Of a DNA stretch of 64,000 nucleotides, positions 46,482 to 59,237 are shown in pieces. Positions within the stretch are counted from its first letter, which is position 1; every line of letters starts with the position of its first letter. Below the pieces are notes generated by a model, which searched no databases, was not told the DNA's origin, and saw only the letters and a list, made by a program, of their open reading frames with translations. A program made the position numbers and the translations under genes. This stretch comes from Dendrocalamus latiflorus (Eukaryota; Streptophyta; Magnoliopsida; Poales; Poaceae): assembly GCA_017311315.1 (NCBI GenBank), contig CM029646.1:2635738-2699737 (forward strand), in the 5' to 3' direction.

Positions 46482-47589
46482 GGCTTGAGTTAGGGCCTGT
46501 TAGGGTTGTTGTGGTCCGTAGTTGACAGTTTTATTTATTAAAATGCAGCTGTTTGGTTATTGTACTTTCTGAGCTGACATAATATTTATTAAAATGCAGC
46601 TGTTTGGTTATTGTACTTTCTGAGCTGACATAACCTGCTCTTTTGAATTGCATAAGATGTAATTCACTAGTACAGGTTGGCAACTTGAAAGATTCTACTG
46701 TAAAAGCACCTGCTCTATACAGTTCTGTTATGTCCTGATGATCTCGAATAGTTTCACCTGTGTTTTGAGTTGTGATTGACCACTCACTGCATTAGGACCT
46801 GTTCAATGGTTCAGGTAGTAAAAAGTGTCAATTTGGCTAGTGTTGGAAGTTATACCTAAATGAAGTGTATAACTGTATATTATCATCATTTGATAACATG
46901 GTGTGGGCCATTCGGCATTGATTTGTCATCTTGTGTCTTCTGTTTCTGGCCATGCCGATTTACCTTATGTCCATGATTTTGGGTATTTACTGGGTTAGCA
47001 TTCTATATGTCCCAGTAAATTACTCATACTTCCCAAGCACGGTTTACTAGGTTTAGCATCAAGCTTGCATTTGGATCTCCTGCTGTAGCACAGGCTCGGC
47101 ATTAAAATGCTGGAAGACTTAGATGCTTTGGATTTTTTTCGTAGTTAGTTTTGAACTGGACAAGATGGCTTGTTTGGTCATTAAATATGAATCTAGTCTG
47201 CTTATTCACTGAACAGTGCATCTGTAGTGCAATTGCAGATTGGAGAATGATTCTGAAATGTTGATCATTCAGCATTTTAAACAAACTGGCTAGTTGGTTG
47301 ATCGATGATGCTTGAATTCTTGGAGAATGTTTGAATTCTCTTGTGGTTTTCCTTGATATGAATATTGTGCCATCTAGTTCCCTTTTGCTAGATTTATTTC
47401 GCTATTCTGCACTTCTTGAGTGTTTCTGAAGAAAAGAATTACATCTTTCATGCAAGTAGGATGTCTGGAAATTATGGTCTGTTTCTCTTTGTTGTCTATG
47501 GTTTGCCGAGACCTAATTGATCCCGCTGCTCAAATTTCCATGCTCATAATCTTTTCATCTCCACTCATCGCTGTTTGGTTGCAACGCAG

Positions 47590-48288
47590 GTTGGTCTGAA
47601 CTCTTCTAGACATGGGTGCGATCCCTTTGGCTGCATTCCAGTGCCAGTGTCTTAAAGCTCATATATGAGTTCCAGTGGGCTATATAGTACTACATGGTTG
47701 TACCAACGACTGCGGACAGCTTGAGTGCATTGTCATATGATCAACCTGCAAACGTGATGTGCTGCTACTACTCCTAGACTATAAATAACATACTGCATAA
47801 CTTTGGTGTGATATCTGCAGTCTTATATCACCTGATTATATGTCAAGGCCTTTCTGCTTATGCTTTGTACTGCATGTGACGCATCACGCATGCGTCTGCC
47901 ATTTGCCAAAGCATCTTACGCCCGAGGCGTGAGTATAACTCGTTAGATCTTCTACTTCTGGTTGGCTTTTAGCTTCTTAATTTTGTTTTTTTATGCGATA
48001 TGGATTTTTTAGGCTTCTTAGCCATCTTTTCCCCCCTTATTTATTTTCATTGTTCGTGATAATTTTTTTATTTTTCTAAATTTAATTACGCTGAAAAAAC
48101 TACCACAGTTATAGTGTATCTTCAACTATTACAGTTTAAAATAAGCTATAAGCTAGTATTTTTAAGTCCAAATGAGCACTACCTAATCGAATAAAGCTTT
48201 GTCTTTTTGCCCTCTTTTTTCCTTTTTAGGATTTTTTTTGTGTTTACTGTTATATTTAAAGTTGCACGTCGGAATTGCAGCCTAGGCT
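47590..48288. other. Putative UBL5 3' UTR exon and spacer
   Basis: Bases from 47590 to about 47900 could be the terminal non-coding exon of UBL5. No coding frame is seen. Confidence 0.3.
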
Positions 48289-48565
48289 GTGATCAACTCG
48301 GCTTATGGCTTATGGCTTCTGGCTTATTTTGCACTATTCATAAATTTCGTCTTTTTCTGAACTTTTGGCTTTTTGTTGAGCTTTTTTGCCGGTTTTTTTC
48401 TTGTATTTGTTTGTATTATACGTAATGGGCTAACATATTTTTTATATTTTTAAATTTTTTAAATTTAATTATGCGAAATAAGCCTCTGTCAGCTACAGTG
48501 CTTTTTTCAGTCAGCTACAGTGTTTTCAGCTATAAGCCATGAGCTTTTAAGCCGAGTTCATCACC
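48289..48565. mobile_element. AT-rich MITE, about 277 bp
   Basis: Ends GTGATCAACTCGGCTTATGG and, reversed, GGTGATGAACTCGGCTTAAA. The sequence matches one arm of the fold-back at 16578-17074 almost base for base in stretches (GTATTATACGTAATGGGCTA, GCGAAATAAGCCTCTGTCAG). Confidence 0.7.
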
Positions 48566-48750
48566 ACCTAGGAGAATAAAAAAGGAATAAATCCATTTTG
48601 TCCTCCCTAACTATCGCTGGAGTCCAATTTTGACCGTCAACTATGAAACAGTTTTGAGTTACACACTGATCTACGAAAATTGGACCAAATAATCCCTAAC
48701 CATATACAGCCCTGGTTTTGGGCTGATATCACCATCACCGACATTGCCAC

Positions 48751-50329
48751 TGTTAAGGGTATTAGTGTCTTTTCCTATTATCTAGGATTTACTTGTGCGT
48801 GTGTCTCATGTACTATATATATGTCCTATGGGCCTCTTTGCAATATATGATCCATTCCTATCTTACATGATATCAGAGCAAGGTTTCAAAACTTAGCTCA
48901 CCTCTAACGCTGCTGCCCCCGGGAGGTGCTAATCCCGGGGGCGGCCACCTTATTCCACCTCACGCCGGCGCGCCCACGCACGCAGCCACCGCCGACCACT
49001 GCTCGCAGCCGTTGCCTCGCGCGCGCCGTCGCCTGCCCCTGTGCCGACCCGCCGCCTCCTCGTCTCTGGCCGACGCCGTCCTCGGGTCGCCGGCTCCCCG
49101 CCTCTTCTTGCGCGTTCGCCACCGTGGATGCGCCCACGACCGGAAGCCAACGCGGCCGTGCTCGCCCGCGTCGTCGCCGGGATCTGGCCGTCTCCTTCGT
49201 CAGGCCCCCCTGACGCCGAAGTCACCGCCGCTCTCTCCTCGCTCCAGATCCGGCTGTCGCAGCTCGGATCCGGCCTCGCCCCGGTTGGATCCGGCCGCCT
49301 CCCGCCCGGATCTGCCCGTTCCTCCTTGGCGCCGTCTCGGATATGGCCGTTGCCGCCCGGATCCTGCCGCTGTCGTCGCTCCTGTCGCCACCGGATCTCG
49401 TCGTGCCCGGCCTCGAGGAGCCCTTCTGCAGCCGCCTCCTGGGCTCGGACCTCTGGATCCGGCCGTCTCCACCACCGGCCAGCCCGGATCTGGCCTCTCC
49501 GCCACCGGATCCGGCCTTCCCGCCGTCGGATTCGGCGTCCTCTGTGCCGTCGCCGCGTGCGGTCGACCGCTGCCGAACGTCGTCGCCCGCCCGTCGCCTT
49601 CGCCCCCGGGAGCCCGCCGCTTCTTTTCCTCTCGTGGGCGCGGGAGTGAGTGAGTGTGCGGGCGGGAGGAATGAGGAGGGAGAGAGGATATGCTGGGAGA
49701 GAGACAGAGGATATGCTGGCAATGCTGCTGACAGAGGAAATGTTGCTGCTAGTATTTGTGTTCTTTTGAGTGAGTCGGAGTTATTTTTCTTTAGAGTCTT
49801 CCGTTGTGGCCATCCAAATCCGTAGCTTCTCCTTCATATCGTTAAAGCTGTGCGAGTCCACAAAATTTCTGTCAGTCGCAGCCGATGCTTTTATTTTTGA
49901 GCTGCTACAGATCGTAGAAGTCTCTATGATGCCGCTGCTTCTCTTTGAGCTACCGCCCCGAGTTTCTAAAGTTGCCGCACTTCTTTTTGCACCGCGCCTC
50001 CATTGCGTGTCTTGTGCATTGCGTCGCCGCTATCTCGGGCTTCGATCTGTGCCGCTATGCTTCTATCTCCCTTTTCGGCTTGATTCGACACAATTATTCA
50101 AGGGCCGTACGCAACGACATATTCAAGACATGGATTTTGGATTTTCCCTATTTTAGTGTCAACTCTCTTCCAAATGCAATGCTATTGCATATGTCTTGCA
50201 TTTGAGGGGGGGTGTTAAGAGTATTAGTGTCTTTTCCCATTATCTAGGGTTTACTTGTGTGTGTGTCTCATGTACTATATATATGCCCTATGGGCTTCTT
50301 TGCAATATATGATCCATTCCTATCTTACA
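48751..50329 (+). mobile_element. Small complete LTR retrotransposon, non-coding (1.58 kb)
   Basis: 5' LTR 48751-48867 and 3' LTR 50213-50329 are each 117 bp, begin TGTTAAG and end TCTTACA, and differ at six positions. The 5-bp target duplication GCCAC is at 48746-48750 and 50330-50334. A primer binding site TGATATCAGAGCAAGG follows the 5' LTR, as for initiator-Met tRNA priming. A purine tract GAGGGGGGG precedes the 3' LTR. The interior (GC-rich Pro/Arg/Ser frames at 48950-49650) has no recognisable protease, integrase, reverse transcriptase or RNase H. It is a TRIM- or LARD-like non-autonomous element. Confidence 0.92.
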
Positions 50330-50334
50330 GCCAC

Positions 50335-51824
50335 AAGGTTGGAACTCTATCCGAGGTTGTGGACAAGGTCGATCTGACCATCTCGTTCTAAGAAGGAAAG
50401 CAATAGCGGTTCTTGGACCTCAACTCTGATCATTAGGCGGTGGAAATTCTTTGGGGGGGGAGAATCTTGAACCTGTCCTTGAGACCCTTACTTAGATTTC
50501 TGTCATGTGGTGCACAAATCTTAAAGCACCGTAATTATTCCTCTTCCTCTTCCCTAATTCTTCCCCGCCGTTTCTTGCCCCCACTCCTACACTAAAATCT
50601 ATCACTCCTCCCACGCCCATTGCATCCTTTGGCACCACTGGCCCCTGACCATGACATCACTGTTGCTGCGTGGCACATCTTGAGGTGGGCGTCGGGCGAA
50701 GAGAGAGGTTGAGGGGGAGGGAGAGGCGACTATGACGTCAAGGTCGCGGGAGGCGGGGACGACAGAGTTGAGGCTGAGGATGGTGTAGGGGTCGTGGATC
50801 TCGGAGGGGAGGTGCCAGTGTTGGGTGACAAGGAGGATGGACAACAACAACCAGGTTGTCCCCGCCTTCCTTGGCCACCATCGTCCTCGGTGGCGTTATG
50901 TCATTAGTTCCCCTTAGTCCTTGTGGAATCCGAGGGTGGTGCTGCACCACAAGCTTCACCACATTCATCTCATGTTTGATGCTCATCGGACCCGGTGCGG
51001 GAGCGTCAATCTATCGGTGGCGCGGCGGGGAGGATGGAGGTGAGTGAATATGTGAAAAAACATGGTTGAGATGAGGAGGGGAAAGATCCAAGACAAATTC
51101 GTTCACCACAACACCGTCATCGCCCCGCATCGACGACAATGGCTTTGGTTTATTGCCTGAACTCTGTGCTCAACGTGCTAATAGCGACCCTTCCTCGCCC
51201 AACACGACACCTTCTACTTCCATGGCCTCTAGTCGGCACTTCTCCATTCCCGTGCCGACATTGCGGCCTTTGTCAATGTCCGAGACATCGCCGGGGTCTC
51301 TCCTAGTGCCGCGCAGGTATTATGGCAAATTCACGGAGAAGGTAGCACAACGCTACCAATGATGTCGAATGTTGGAGCACCGGCCAGTCGGTGGTGGTGT
51401 GGAGGGGAGGTAGGGGGTGGGAGTCCGTCACGCTGCTCATTGTGGCCCGGGCCATCGCCTTCGCTAGGGACCTACATGCCCCTCCTCATCGGCATGCTCC
51501 TCATGGCAGCCATAGCTGTCGTGCTCGGTGTGTTGGCAACTAGTCGATCCAATAGAGAACAAAGAGCAAGAAGAAAAGGGGATAGAAGTTGGAGACGTTG
51601 CTTTAAGATGTGTGCTTTGATGTAACATGGTAGAAGAATCTTAGGAAGAGCCCTGGAAGTCTTCTCACACCACTGGGATGAAGGTTTGAGTGATGCACGA
51701 AATTCAGACGCTTCACCGTTTCAGATCGGGAGCGCCGTAGCACTACTGAACCAGAAGCGGAGGAAGCATTGGCGGCGGCGGCTCCTCGCGCTCGCAATTC
51801 GCAAACCCGAAAGGCCAAAACCCA
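50335..51824. other. Spacer, no supported gene
   Basis: Moderately GC-rich. Short frames on both strands (for example 51359-51625 with a hydrophobic stretch PLLIGMLLMAAIAVVLGVLA) have no matching neighbours or domains. Confidence 0.35.
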
Positions 51825-51844
51825 CAGAGAGAGAGAGAGAGAGA
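51825..51844 (+). repeat. (AG)10 microsatellite upstream of ASH2R
   Basis: Perfect dinucleotide tract about 130 bp before the ATG. Such GA tracts are known BPC/GAGA-factor targets in plants; a role here is inference. Confidence 0.8.
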
Positions 51845-51971
51845 TGATACGAGGGTAACCTAACCCCCCAACTCACACCTCTCCCAATTCCGGTAGCTCC
51901 TCCTCCCCTGAATCCCTGATCCCATCCCGACGGCCGACGCCTCCGCGTCTCCCTCGCCACCCCCGCCCGCG

Positions 51972-54900
51972 ATGCAGCCCCCGTCCAATGCCTCCCCGCC
52001 CTCGTCTCCGCCCGCCGATACCCCGACCTCCGACGCCACCCCCGCCGCCGCCAAAACCCCCAATCTCCCCGACACCCCCGCCTCCGCGGATCCCGAGACT
52101 CCCTTCTCCGACGCCGATGCTTCCGCCGTCGCACCAGCGGATGCCCTCGGCGACGCCGAAGACGACGGGATCAACCCCTCGGGCGCCAGGAAGCACATGA
52201 CCCTCGCGCCGCCGGCCCCGCCGAGCAAGAAGTCCAAGAAGAAGAACAACAGCAACAGCGTCTGGACCAGGCCCGCCTCCCGCAAGGGCAAGAAGAAGGC
52301 CAAGCAGCCTGTCCACCCCCCCACCGGCACCAACGGCAGCCGCCACCCCAAGCCCTCCTGCGGCGAGGACGAGTTCTTCCTAACCCCGGCGCCCCGCCTA
52401 GCGGCCGAACGCAACGACGACGCGCCCGGCTTGCCCGTGCTCCTCTCCCGCGTCTTCAAGTCCGAGAGGATCGAACTCTCGGACGACCGCCTCACCGCCG
52501 GCAGCACCAAGGGCTTCCGCATGATACGCGCCACCCGCGGTGTCGCGACCGGCCCCTGGTACTTTGAGGTCAAGGTCCTGCACCTCGGCCCCTCTGGCCA
52601 CACCCGCCTTGGCTGGGCAACCAACAGTGCTGACCTCCAGACACCCGTAGGCTGCGACGGGTTTGGTTTCGGATACCGCGACGTGGATGGCTCCAAGGTG
52701 CACAAGGCCTGGAGGTCCAAGTACGCGGACAGAGGGTACGGCGAAGGAGATGTCCTGGGGTTCTACATTTCTCTGCCTGAAGGGGAGCGGTATGAGCCCA
52801 AGCAACCTGACCTTGTTCACTACAAGGGACTGCCTTTTCATGTAGAAGTTCTGAAGGATGAGCAAAAGATGCCTGATCCAGTCCCTGGTGAGTATCTGTG
52901 TTAGTTCCTTTCTGTAGTAGATTGCAGTGCCAAGTAAACAATACATGCCATATTCACAAAAGAAAAACTAGCTATTTTGCAAATGACAAGCTGTAGCTCT
53001 ATACAATAGTTAAGGGTGAATTGTGTCTCATGTAGTACTTGATAGGATAAACTAATAGCAGAATTGCAGAAATGAGTTTTTTTAGGTTTTAGGATAACAG
53101 ATTCAAGAAAGAAATGTCTTCTGAAATAAGTGAACATGCAGGCATTTGTTTTTTACATGTGTGTTAGTTGTACAACAAAGAATTAGGATTGCAAAGTTTA
53201 TAAATCACATGCAGCAATTGTGCACTTATGTTGAGAGGAGTAAAAATGTATTGTTAACTGAGTCCTTCCTACATCCTTGTATTGCCCATGCTGCACGAGA
53301 GCGTTGGTAGCTACCCACACCCCTCTTTGATGTGGGGGCATCGCTTCCCCATTCACCCCTCATGCAACCCTGTTTATTTTTATTTTTGGAGAACATGCAA
53401 AAGTGTTGCATGTCAGATTCCTGTTTAGACACTGTTGAGTATTTACATGTGTTTGAAATCACTATTTCTGCATTGCACACACTAGAAAGTAGTTTCCATT
53501 CACTCGCTCATCTTGTAATATTTCTAAAACCTCAAGTTTCTTGCATTTCTTTTCATCTGAATTGCAGAGGCATTTAGTGCTGAAGCATAATGGTGAATGC
53601 AACATACAATCCATAAACCCGAAACATAAAAACTGTAAGACTATGTGGTGGCAACCTTATGTTGGTGATGAGTGTTTGACTTTGCTCTTGTTGTGTTGTC
53701 CTTGTTTGAGTTTGATTTTGTGTTTTGAATTCTCTGGATTTTGCTACCCTGGAGTGGCGGTCTGATCGGCCAGTTCATGGCGGTCTGGCCAGAGAGCGGT
53801 AGTACTGGCCCTTAGGTGGCGGTAGCTATTTTCTAGAGATGTTTTCGGCGAGTTGTGCGAGATTGTGGGAGCAGTCTGACCGGCCTTATCATGGCGGTCT
53901 GAATGGCATGTGTGGAGCGATCTGACCGGCCATTGCATGGCGGTCCGACCGACTTGGTGGCCGCGGTCAGACCGGCCCTTGTTGAGCTGTGCTGACTTGA
54001 GTTGTTTTGGTTGTTATTCATGGCGGAGTCCATGCAAGTGTTAGTCATGGGGTTTCCATGCAAATGAGAGTCATGGCATAGGTCCATGCATGTGTTTTGT
54101 TAACTGAGAGTTAAGTGCATGTCATTTGTTCTTGGATTGATTGCTTTGTCATTGGTGTGTATATGCTTGATGATTGTTGTAGCTAATGGCAAGATCGAGG
54201 CTTGGTGGCTGTGGCATATTGCGTAAGTCCAGATGGAGCATCATCTTAGCTGAGAAGCACAAGAGAAAGACAAGATTGTGATGAGGCAAGTGCGTGCATG
54301 CATTGTGTCAATTGGACTTATGTGTTTCAAGTGGTGACGGTTCTCAGCGCAGACGCACGATCTTAGCGGCAAGTATTTGGGCATCATGGACTATGGTTTG
54401 ATGTGGTGTGCCATAGGACTTATGTGTTTCAAGTGGTGTCGGCCTCGGGGCAGGTGTACGATCTTGGTGACGAGGTGTTAGGCATCGTATCTTCGTGAAG
54501 ATCGATGGGTGGTAATTATAGAAATTATTTAATACTGGATGGAGTAGTGGTTTGCAAAACCACGGCGTTGGCTTAAGTGGTTTAGGTCACGTCTTTATGG
54601 TAGAATATCGTATCGAGCTATTGGAGCTTTTGTGTAAGTCGCGCTTTGAAAAACGTGCAAGTGTGTGCTATGTAAAACCCGTTAGTGTGTGGGTTACTGA
54701 GTTTTCCCAATTGTAAGTGGTTGTATCCACTAAGGAGTGGTTGTTTGTTAGGGTTAAGTGAGAGGTGAGGAGCCTCCTCTATATAATCCCCTGTGTTGAG
54801 AGAGAGACTATGAGGAATTAAGTCTAGGGTTAGGGTTTTCTTGTGTTGGAGCCTTGTGTGTGCGTGCACTAGACTTAGAGCTCTGTCATTCTGAAGGAGT

Positions 54901-57328
54901 GGCTATAAAATTATTCCTCTTCAAGTGAAATGATTATCCAAATTTTGCCCAAGTGAGTTGTACCATGAATCCTTTGTGTTTTTAATTTGCATGACTTTCT
55001 TGTTTGAATTTCTCTCTTCTTGATCTTTCCTGGTGCTAATGACATGTTAGAGGTGAAGATGTATCTTGAGATCAGATCATATCTATTTAGGCATCTTCTA
55101 GTGAGAGTTTTTGAATTTGCCTGGTTTTTCTCAAGAGATATGTGATTCTGGTGGTTTGCTCTTATGGGCGATTTGGATTGAATTTGTACTGTGATCTAGC
55201 TTGCTATAATGTGAGAGCCCATCCAAGGTCATTTAGACCGTAAAGGACCCACGAGCAAGAGTAGATCAAGGTTTTCCTCTTTTGCTCGGTTTCGGTGTAA
55301 CTCTCCTTATTTTGGATAAATGTTGGAATTTTGATATCAATCTTTTTATGATCCATTATTGGAATAGATTCCTAACATCTTAGAGATGGTTTGTGCCAAG
55401 TTTCACTGCTTTTGAATCAGTGGTTTGAAAGTTGGATCTTTGTGCCCAGTTTCACTGTTTTTTGATCAGTGGTTTGAGAGTTAGATCTTTTCTTGGATCT
55501 TGTGGAGTGTTGTCTGCACTGTTCCTCGACGAGCGGTTAGACCGCAAGAAAACGAGCAGTTAGAGTGGCGTGCGGTCAGACCAGCGCCGCAGGCGGTCCA
55601 ATCGCAGAGCGATCAGACCAGTGTCGCGAGTGGTCCAACTACCAGACGGTCAAACTGGAGTTTGGTCTACGATCAGACCGACTTCTCGGTGAATTTGGCT
55701 CTTGGCTTTGTGTGCTTGAGAGTTTGTGTTTTCGTTGTGTTGTTGTCGATACTTGAGTTTTTAGAGAGTCATTCACCCCCCCGGCGACTCACATACCCGA
55801 TCCTACAAAAACAAAAGCAAGCAAGCAGTATTTGCATGTCAAGTGATGCTACCCCGAAAGGCAGCACATGACACTCAATACATTTTGCTTGTTTGGATGC
55901 TACAATTAGTATAGGAATTATTTGCCTCTCAATCAAAGGCAAGAATTAGCTCTAATACATAGATGAATTTACCTATTTGTTTTCTGTTCATTATGTATAA
56001 TGTTGTCAGACTAGAAAAAATGTAACCTTGGACTGAGCATATTCCATCATCAAAAGAACCCCCCTGAAAAAAAAGGTTAACCATTGACTGAGAATCAAGT
56101 CAGATAACTACCAAGATTGACTAGAACAAAATGTGAGTAAAAAAAGCCCATCCAGCATTCCAGCTCTATTGCAGAAGGAGAAACAAAGTTTACTAAGTTA
56201 ACTGAACTTTATATGCTATAACAAAATATTGGAGAAACGATGTAAGTGGTTCATCACTTCATTGTGAAATTAACACCACTAAGGGAATAAAATACTGAAT
56301 CTCCGATTCTCCCTTGCATCACCCGAAATAATCAGGTGAAATGGATCTGTTGCAATCCTGCTGCACAACCTTGCTGCCTCCCTTCTGCACGGTGCACTCG
56401 CTGTCACACACACTACCACCCCTTATCCCAAGCTGTCATCTGCCTTCCTACCACATCAAGGCCGTGATGGGAGATTACTTTTGCCCTCCTGTTGTTATGT
56501 ACAAGTACAATAGCAGCAGTATTTATATTTCTGGTTCTTAATCAAAGTGTGTAGTTACTCCATTTGCGCTGATTGAAAAGTTATGATGTTGTGGTATAAC
56601 TTTTTTATTTGGGCTTTTACATATTCAGTTTCATATCACCTTCTTATCTTGCATTATCTTCCATTATGTTATGCCTACATGAATAAAAAAAGTGCTTCTT
56701 TGTTATTTGTATTCTTATAGTGAAATCAGAAATCCCATTGGTAATGATTAAAAAGGTTTTAGTTATCCCATTTCAGCGCTGATTGAAAAGTTTTGGTATT
56801 GGGCATTCAATACATATACAGCCATCGATTTGCGTTTTTATCTACCATTTGATTTCACTATGTTTTGCCTGCATCAATAACAAAGATATTTCCTTAGTTG
56901 TTTTCTATACAGAAACCAGGATCCAAACAATGGTTGTTTTGCACTTAATATTGTGCTTCCTACTTTTTAGCATCCATCGTTTTATTTAACCTCTCTTCAC
57001 TGACCTGTCGTCAAATAATCAATTTCAGTATTTCACGTTTCGTGCAAATGCAGGAAGTGAGATATGTTACTTCAAAAATGGGGTATGCCAAGGCACCGCC
57101 TTTGTGGACATTCCTGGAGGGCGATACTACCCAGCTGCGTCAATGTATACGCTGCCTGACGAGCCAAACTGTGAAGTCAGGTTCAACTTTGGGCCTGATT
57201 TCGAGTTCTTTCCAGAGGACTTCGGAGGTCGTCCAGCCCCTCAACCAATGAGCGAGGTGCCTTGTCAGGCATATGAGCTGAAGAATGAGGGACCTGCTGA
57301 AAATGGTGTTGCGGAGAAAGCTGGTTAG
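51972..57328 (+). CDS. ASH2R: ASH2-like COMPASS subunit (TRAUCO/ASH2R), SPRY domain
   Basis: Two coding exons, 51972-52887 and 57054-57328, join in phase (CCT-G | GA-AGT) to 396 residues. The N-terminal 150 residues are low-complexity, Pro/Ala/Asp-rich, with basic nuclear-localisation-like stretches (PSKKSKKKNN, RKGKKKAKQ). The SPRY domain follows: LSRVFKSERIELSDDRLTA, GPWYFEVKVLHLGPSGHTRL, GWATNSADLQTPVGCDGFGF, then after the intron CYFKNGVCQG, GGRYYPAASMYTLP and VRFNFGPDFEFFPED. This order is that of ASH2L/Bre2 and Arabidopsis ASH2R. Family role: core subunit with WDR5, RbBP5 and DPY30 that stimulates SET1-type H3K4 methylation in the nucleus. The 4.2-kb intron holds a solo LTR, yet both exons look intact. 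Confidence 0.92.
53634..55807 (+). mobile_element. Solo LTR, 2.17 kb, in ASH2R intron
   Basis: It starts TGTAAGAC, ends GATCCTACA and is flanked by AAAAC at 53629-53633 and 55808-55812. TG/CA ends plus a 5-bp duplication without an internal region define a solo LTR. Near both ends are clusters of GGTCTGACCGG-type boxes (53750-53990, and 55540-55690 as GGTCAGACCG). A related LTR remnant lies at 34240. Confidence 0.8.
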
Positions 57329-58924
57329 TCTAGTTTAAGTGCTGTTTCCGTTATGTCGAGCATACTCTGGGAGTTCGGATAAACAACAAACAGACAGATG
57401 GTTGTAGCTTGTTTATTAATTACCACGGCGAAATATGCTGGTAAACTTATTTTATCTGACTAGGTTGTATGTAGCCTAGTTACGAGCTCTGAGGTTATTT
57501 ATCACCTATGATTATTTTGCTTTGACGCTCGTGTACGGCACCACATGATTTAAATCTTCCCTTCGTGCCGGGATGAAGTTACTGTTGTGCTGCTGATTGT
57601 CGACGGCGTCATGTAGGGGTGTTCAGACTTTTGCGGATAATGTTTGGCTGTCTTGTGGATTTTGATTGAAAATAGATAAGTAATGACTGAAAGAAGTAGT
57701 TTTTAGAAGGAGAAGACGAGCGATGAATACAATGAGATGTGTGCGCGTGATGGAAGCGAGGGGAGTAAAGTGTGTGGTTCTCTATCTTATCTTTAGAATA
57801 AAGCAGTAGTGAGAAGAGTAGAGAAGTCGAATGTTTGTATTAATTTTTAATTTTTCTAAGTAGAAATTAGGAGTAAAAGTTAATACGAACGGAGCTATAT
57901 TCGGTAGAACTAGAATGTAAGAGGCGGATCGGGTGAAACACAATGCAGAACGTAGGGGGTTTTTTCCCAGGTTCACGAGGGGTGACCGGGTGGGGTGGTA
58001 ACAAAAGCGGTAGCGTGTAAATTTGTTCCTTTTTTCAGTTCAGTAAGCCAAATGACCTTGGACAATATTTCTTTTGCAACTACGAAGTTTGACCAGTTTC
58101 GTTTTGAATTTCATACCGTGATTAGCAAAATTATCTAGATAGTCTTTACTATGATATAGTTCGTCCGTTTGTAAGATCGAATAACCACTACTCCCTTTGG
58201 TCGCAAGAGAGTCATCGAGAATACAATAGTCAAACAATCTTAATTTCGACTACATATATTATCTAAAATATGTAGTTTAGGTATAAAAAATGTTAAGGGT
58301 ACATTTGCTATGAAAAATACTTTCATAATATTATACTTTTTTTTTTGCTTTTTTGAAAAAAAAATATAGTGATAAAATTCAGTAGTCCAATTGGCATATG
58401 GTTGACTTAAAAAAAGTTTAAAATGACCTTGTTTACTGTAGGGACTATTCTTTTTTTTTTGGCATAAATGCTAGGTAAACGTCGTAAGTGAAGAACATCA
58501 TAAATGAGTTGGTAGAGAAATTGAATTAAAATCACCCTCAATCCGAAGAGATTGGTTCTAATCTCTACCTACCCAAACAAAGCCCTAAGCATAAACTGCC
58601 CCAGTTCATTTTGTGGACTTTAAATTTGAAGCAAATTTTGGTGTTTGGAATGTAATCTACATGTACTAATGCAAGAAGTTGAACCAAAAGGGGAGGGGAT
58701 TTGAGTGTAACACCCTAGGGCAATTGTTTAACATTAACTAAAAGAGAATTTTGGACTCTTTAAAGTGTTATTATCTTTTTGAATGTATAAAGTATGTGCA
58801 CATCAATAGCATTTGAGCATAAGAAGGTTATAAATTTCGTTGCAAATAAGACCACACACCTTAAATGTAGTGGCTTGTTTTTCTCATTGATAAAGATTTG
58901 GTTATCCGAAGTTAGGTCTTATTA
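57329..58924. other. ASH2R 3' UTR and spacer
   Basis: The first 150-300 bp are probably 3' UTR. A half-Stowaway-like end (CTACTCCCTTTGGTCGCAAG) occurs at about 58189. No gene is seen. Confidence 0.4.
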
Positions 58925-59237
58925 GGGCACTCCTAATGCAGAAACTATGAAGTAGTTTCTATACTTGCCAATTAATGTAGACACTACTCATGGAAACTAT
59001 ACTCCCAATGGATAGTTTCTACAAATAAAATTTTCATCCAATCATCTATCTTCTCTCTCCTATCATCTACCTATCACAACTCTTTCTATCTTGGTTCTTG
59101 TGTAGACAAGGTTTCTATATAAGAAACCATTTCCTTATCTCTCCTCCTTAACTCCAATGACACATCAGCATTTTGCTTACTTGATACCTTATTTAATGCC
59201 ATAAAAATCATCTATAGTTTCTGCATTGGGAGTGCTC
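58925..59237. mobile_element. Tourist-like MITE, 313 bp
   Basis: Ends GGGCACTCCTAATGCAGAAA and, reversed, GAGCACTCCCAATGCAGAAA, flanked by TTA on both sides (58922-58924 and 59238-59240). Confidence 0.85.

Larger units (their letters stand above)
44247..47589 (+). other. Putative UBL5 3' UTR intron with TE insertions
   Basis: A GTAATA donor follows the stop at 44246. A plausible acceptor, GCAACGCAG, ends at 47589 and is followed by non-coding sequence. Between them lie T-rich intron-like DNA, a MITE and a hAT element. A 60-bp direct repeat (AATGCAGCTGTTTGGTTATT and onward) is at about 46541 and 46594. The acceptor choice is inference. Confidence 0.4.

Noticed and set aside
49012..49653. 213-codon frame in the small LTR element, considered as gag
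   Set aside because: No Zn-knuckle or capsid motif; several overlapping GC-rich frames of equal length.
51359..51625. Frame with a hydrophobic segment, considered a small membrane protein
   Set aside because: No family resemblance, no support upstream or downstream, repeat-like neighbourhood.
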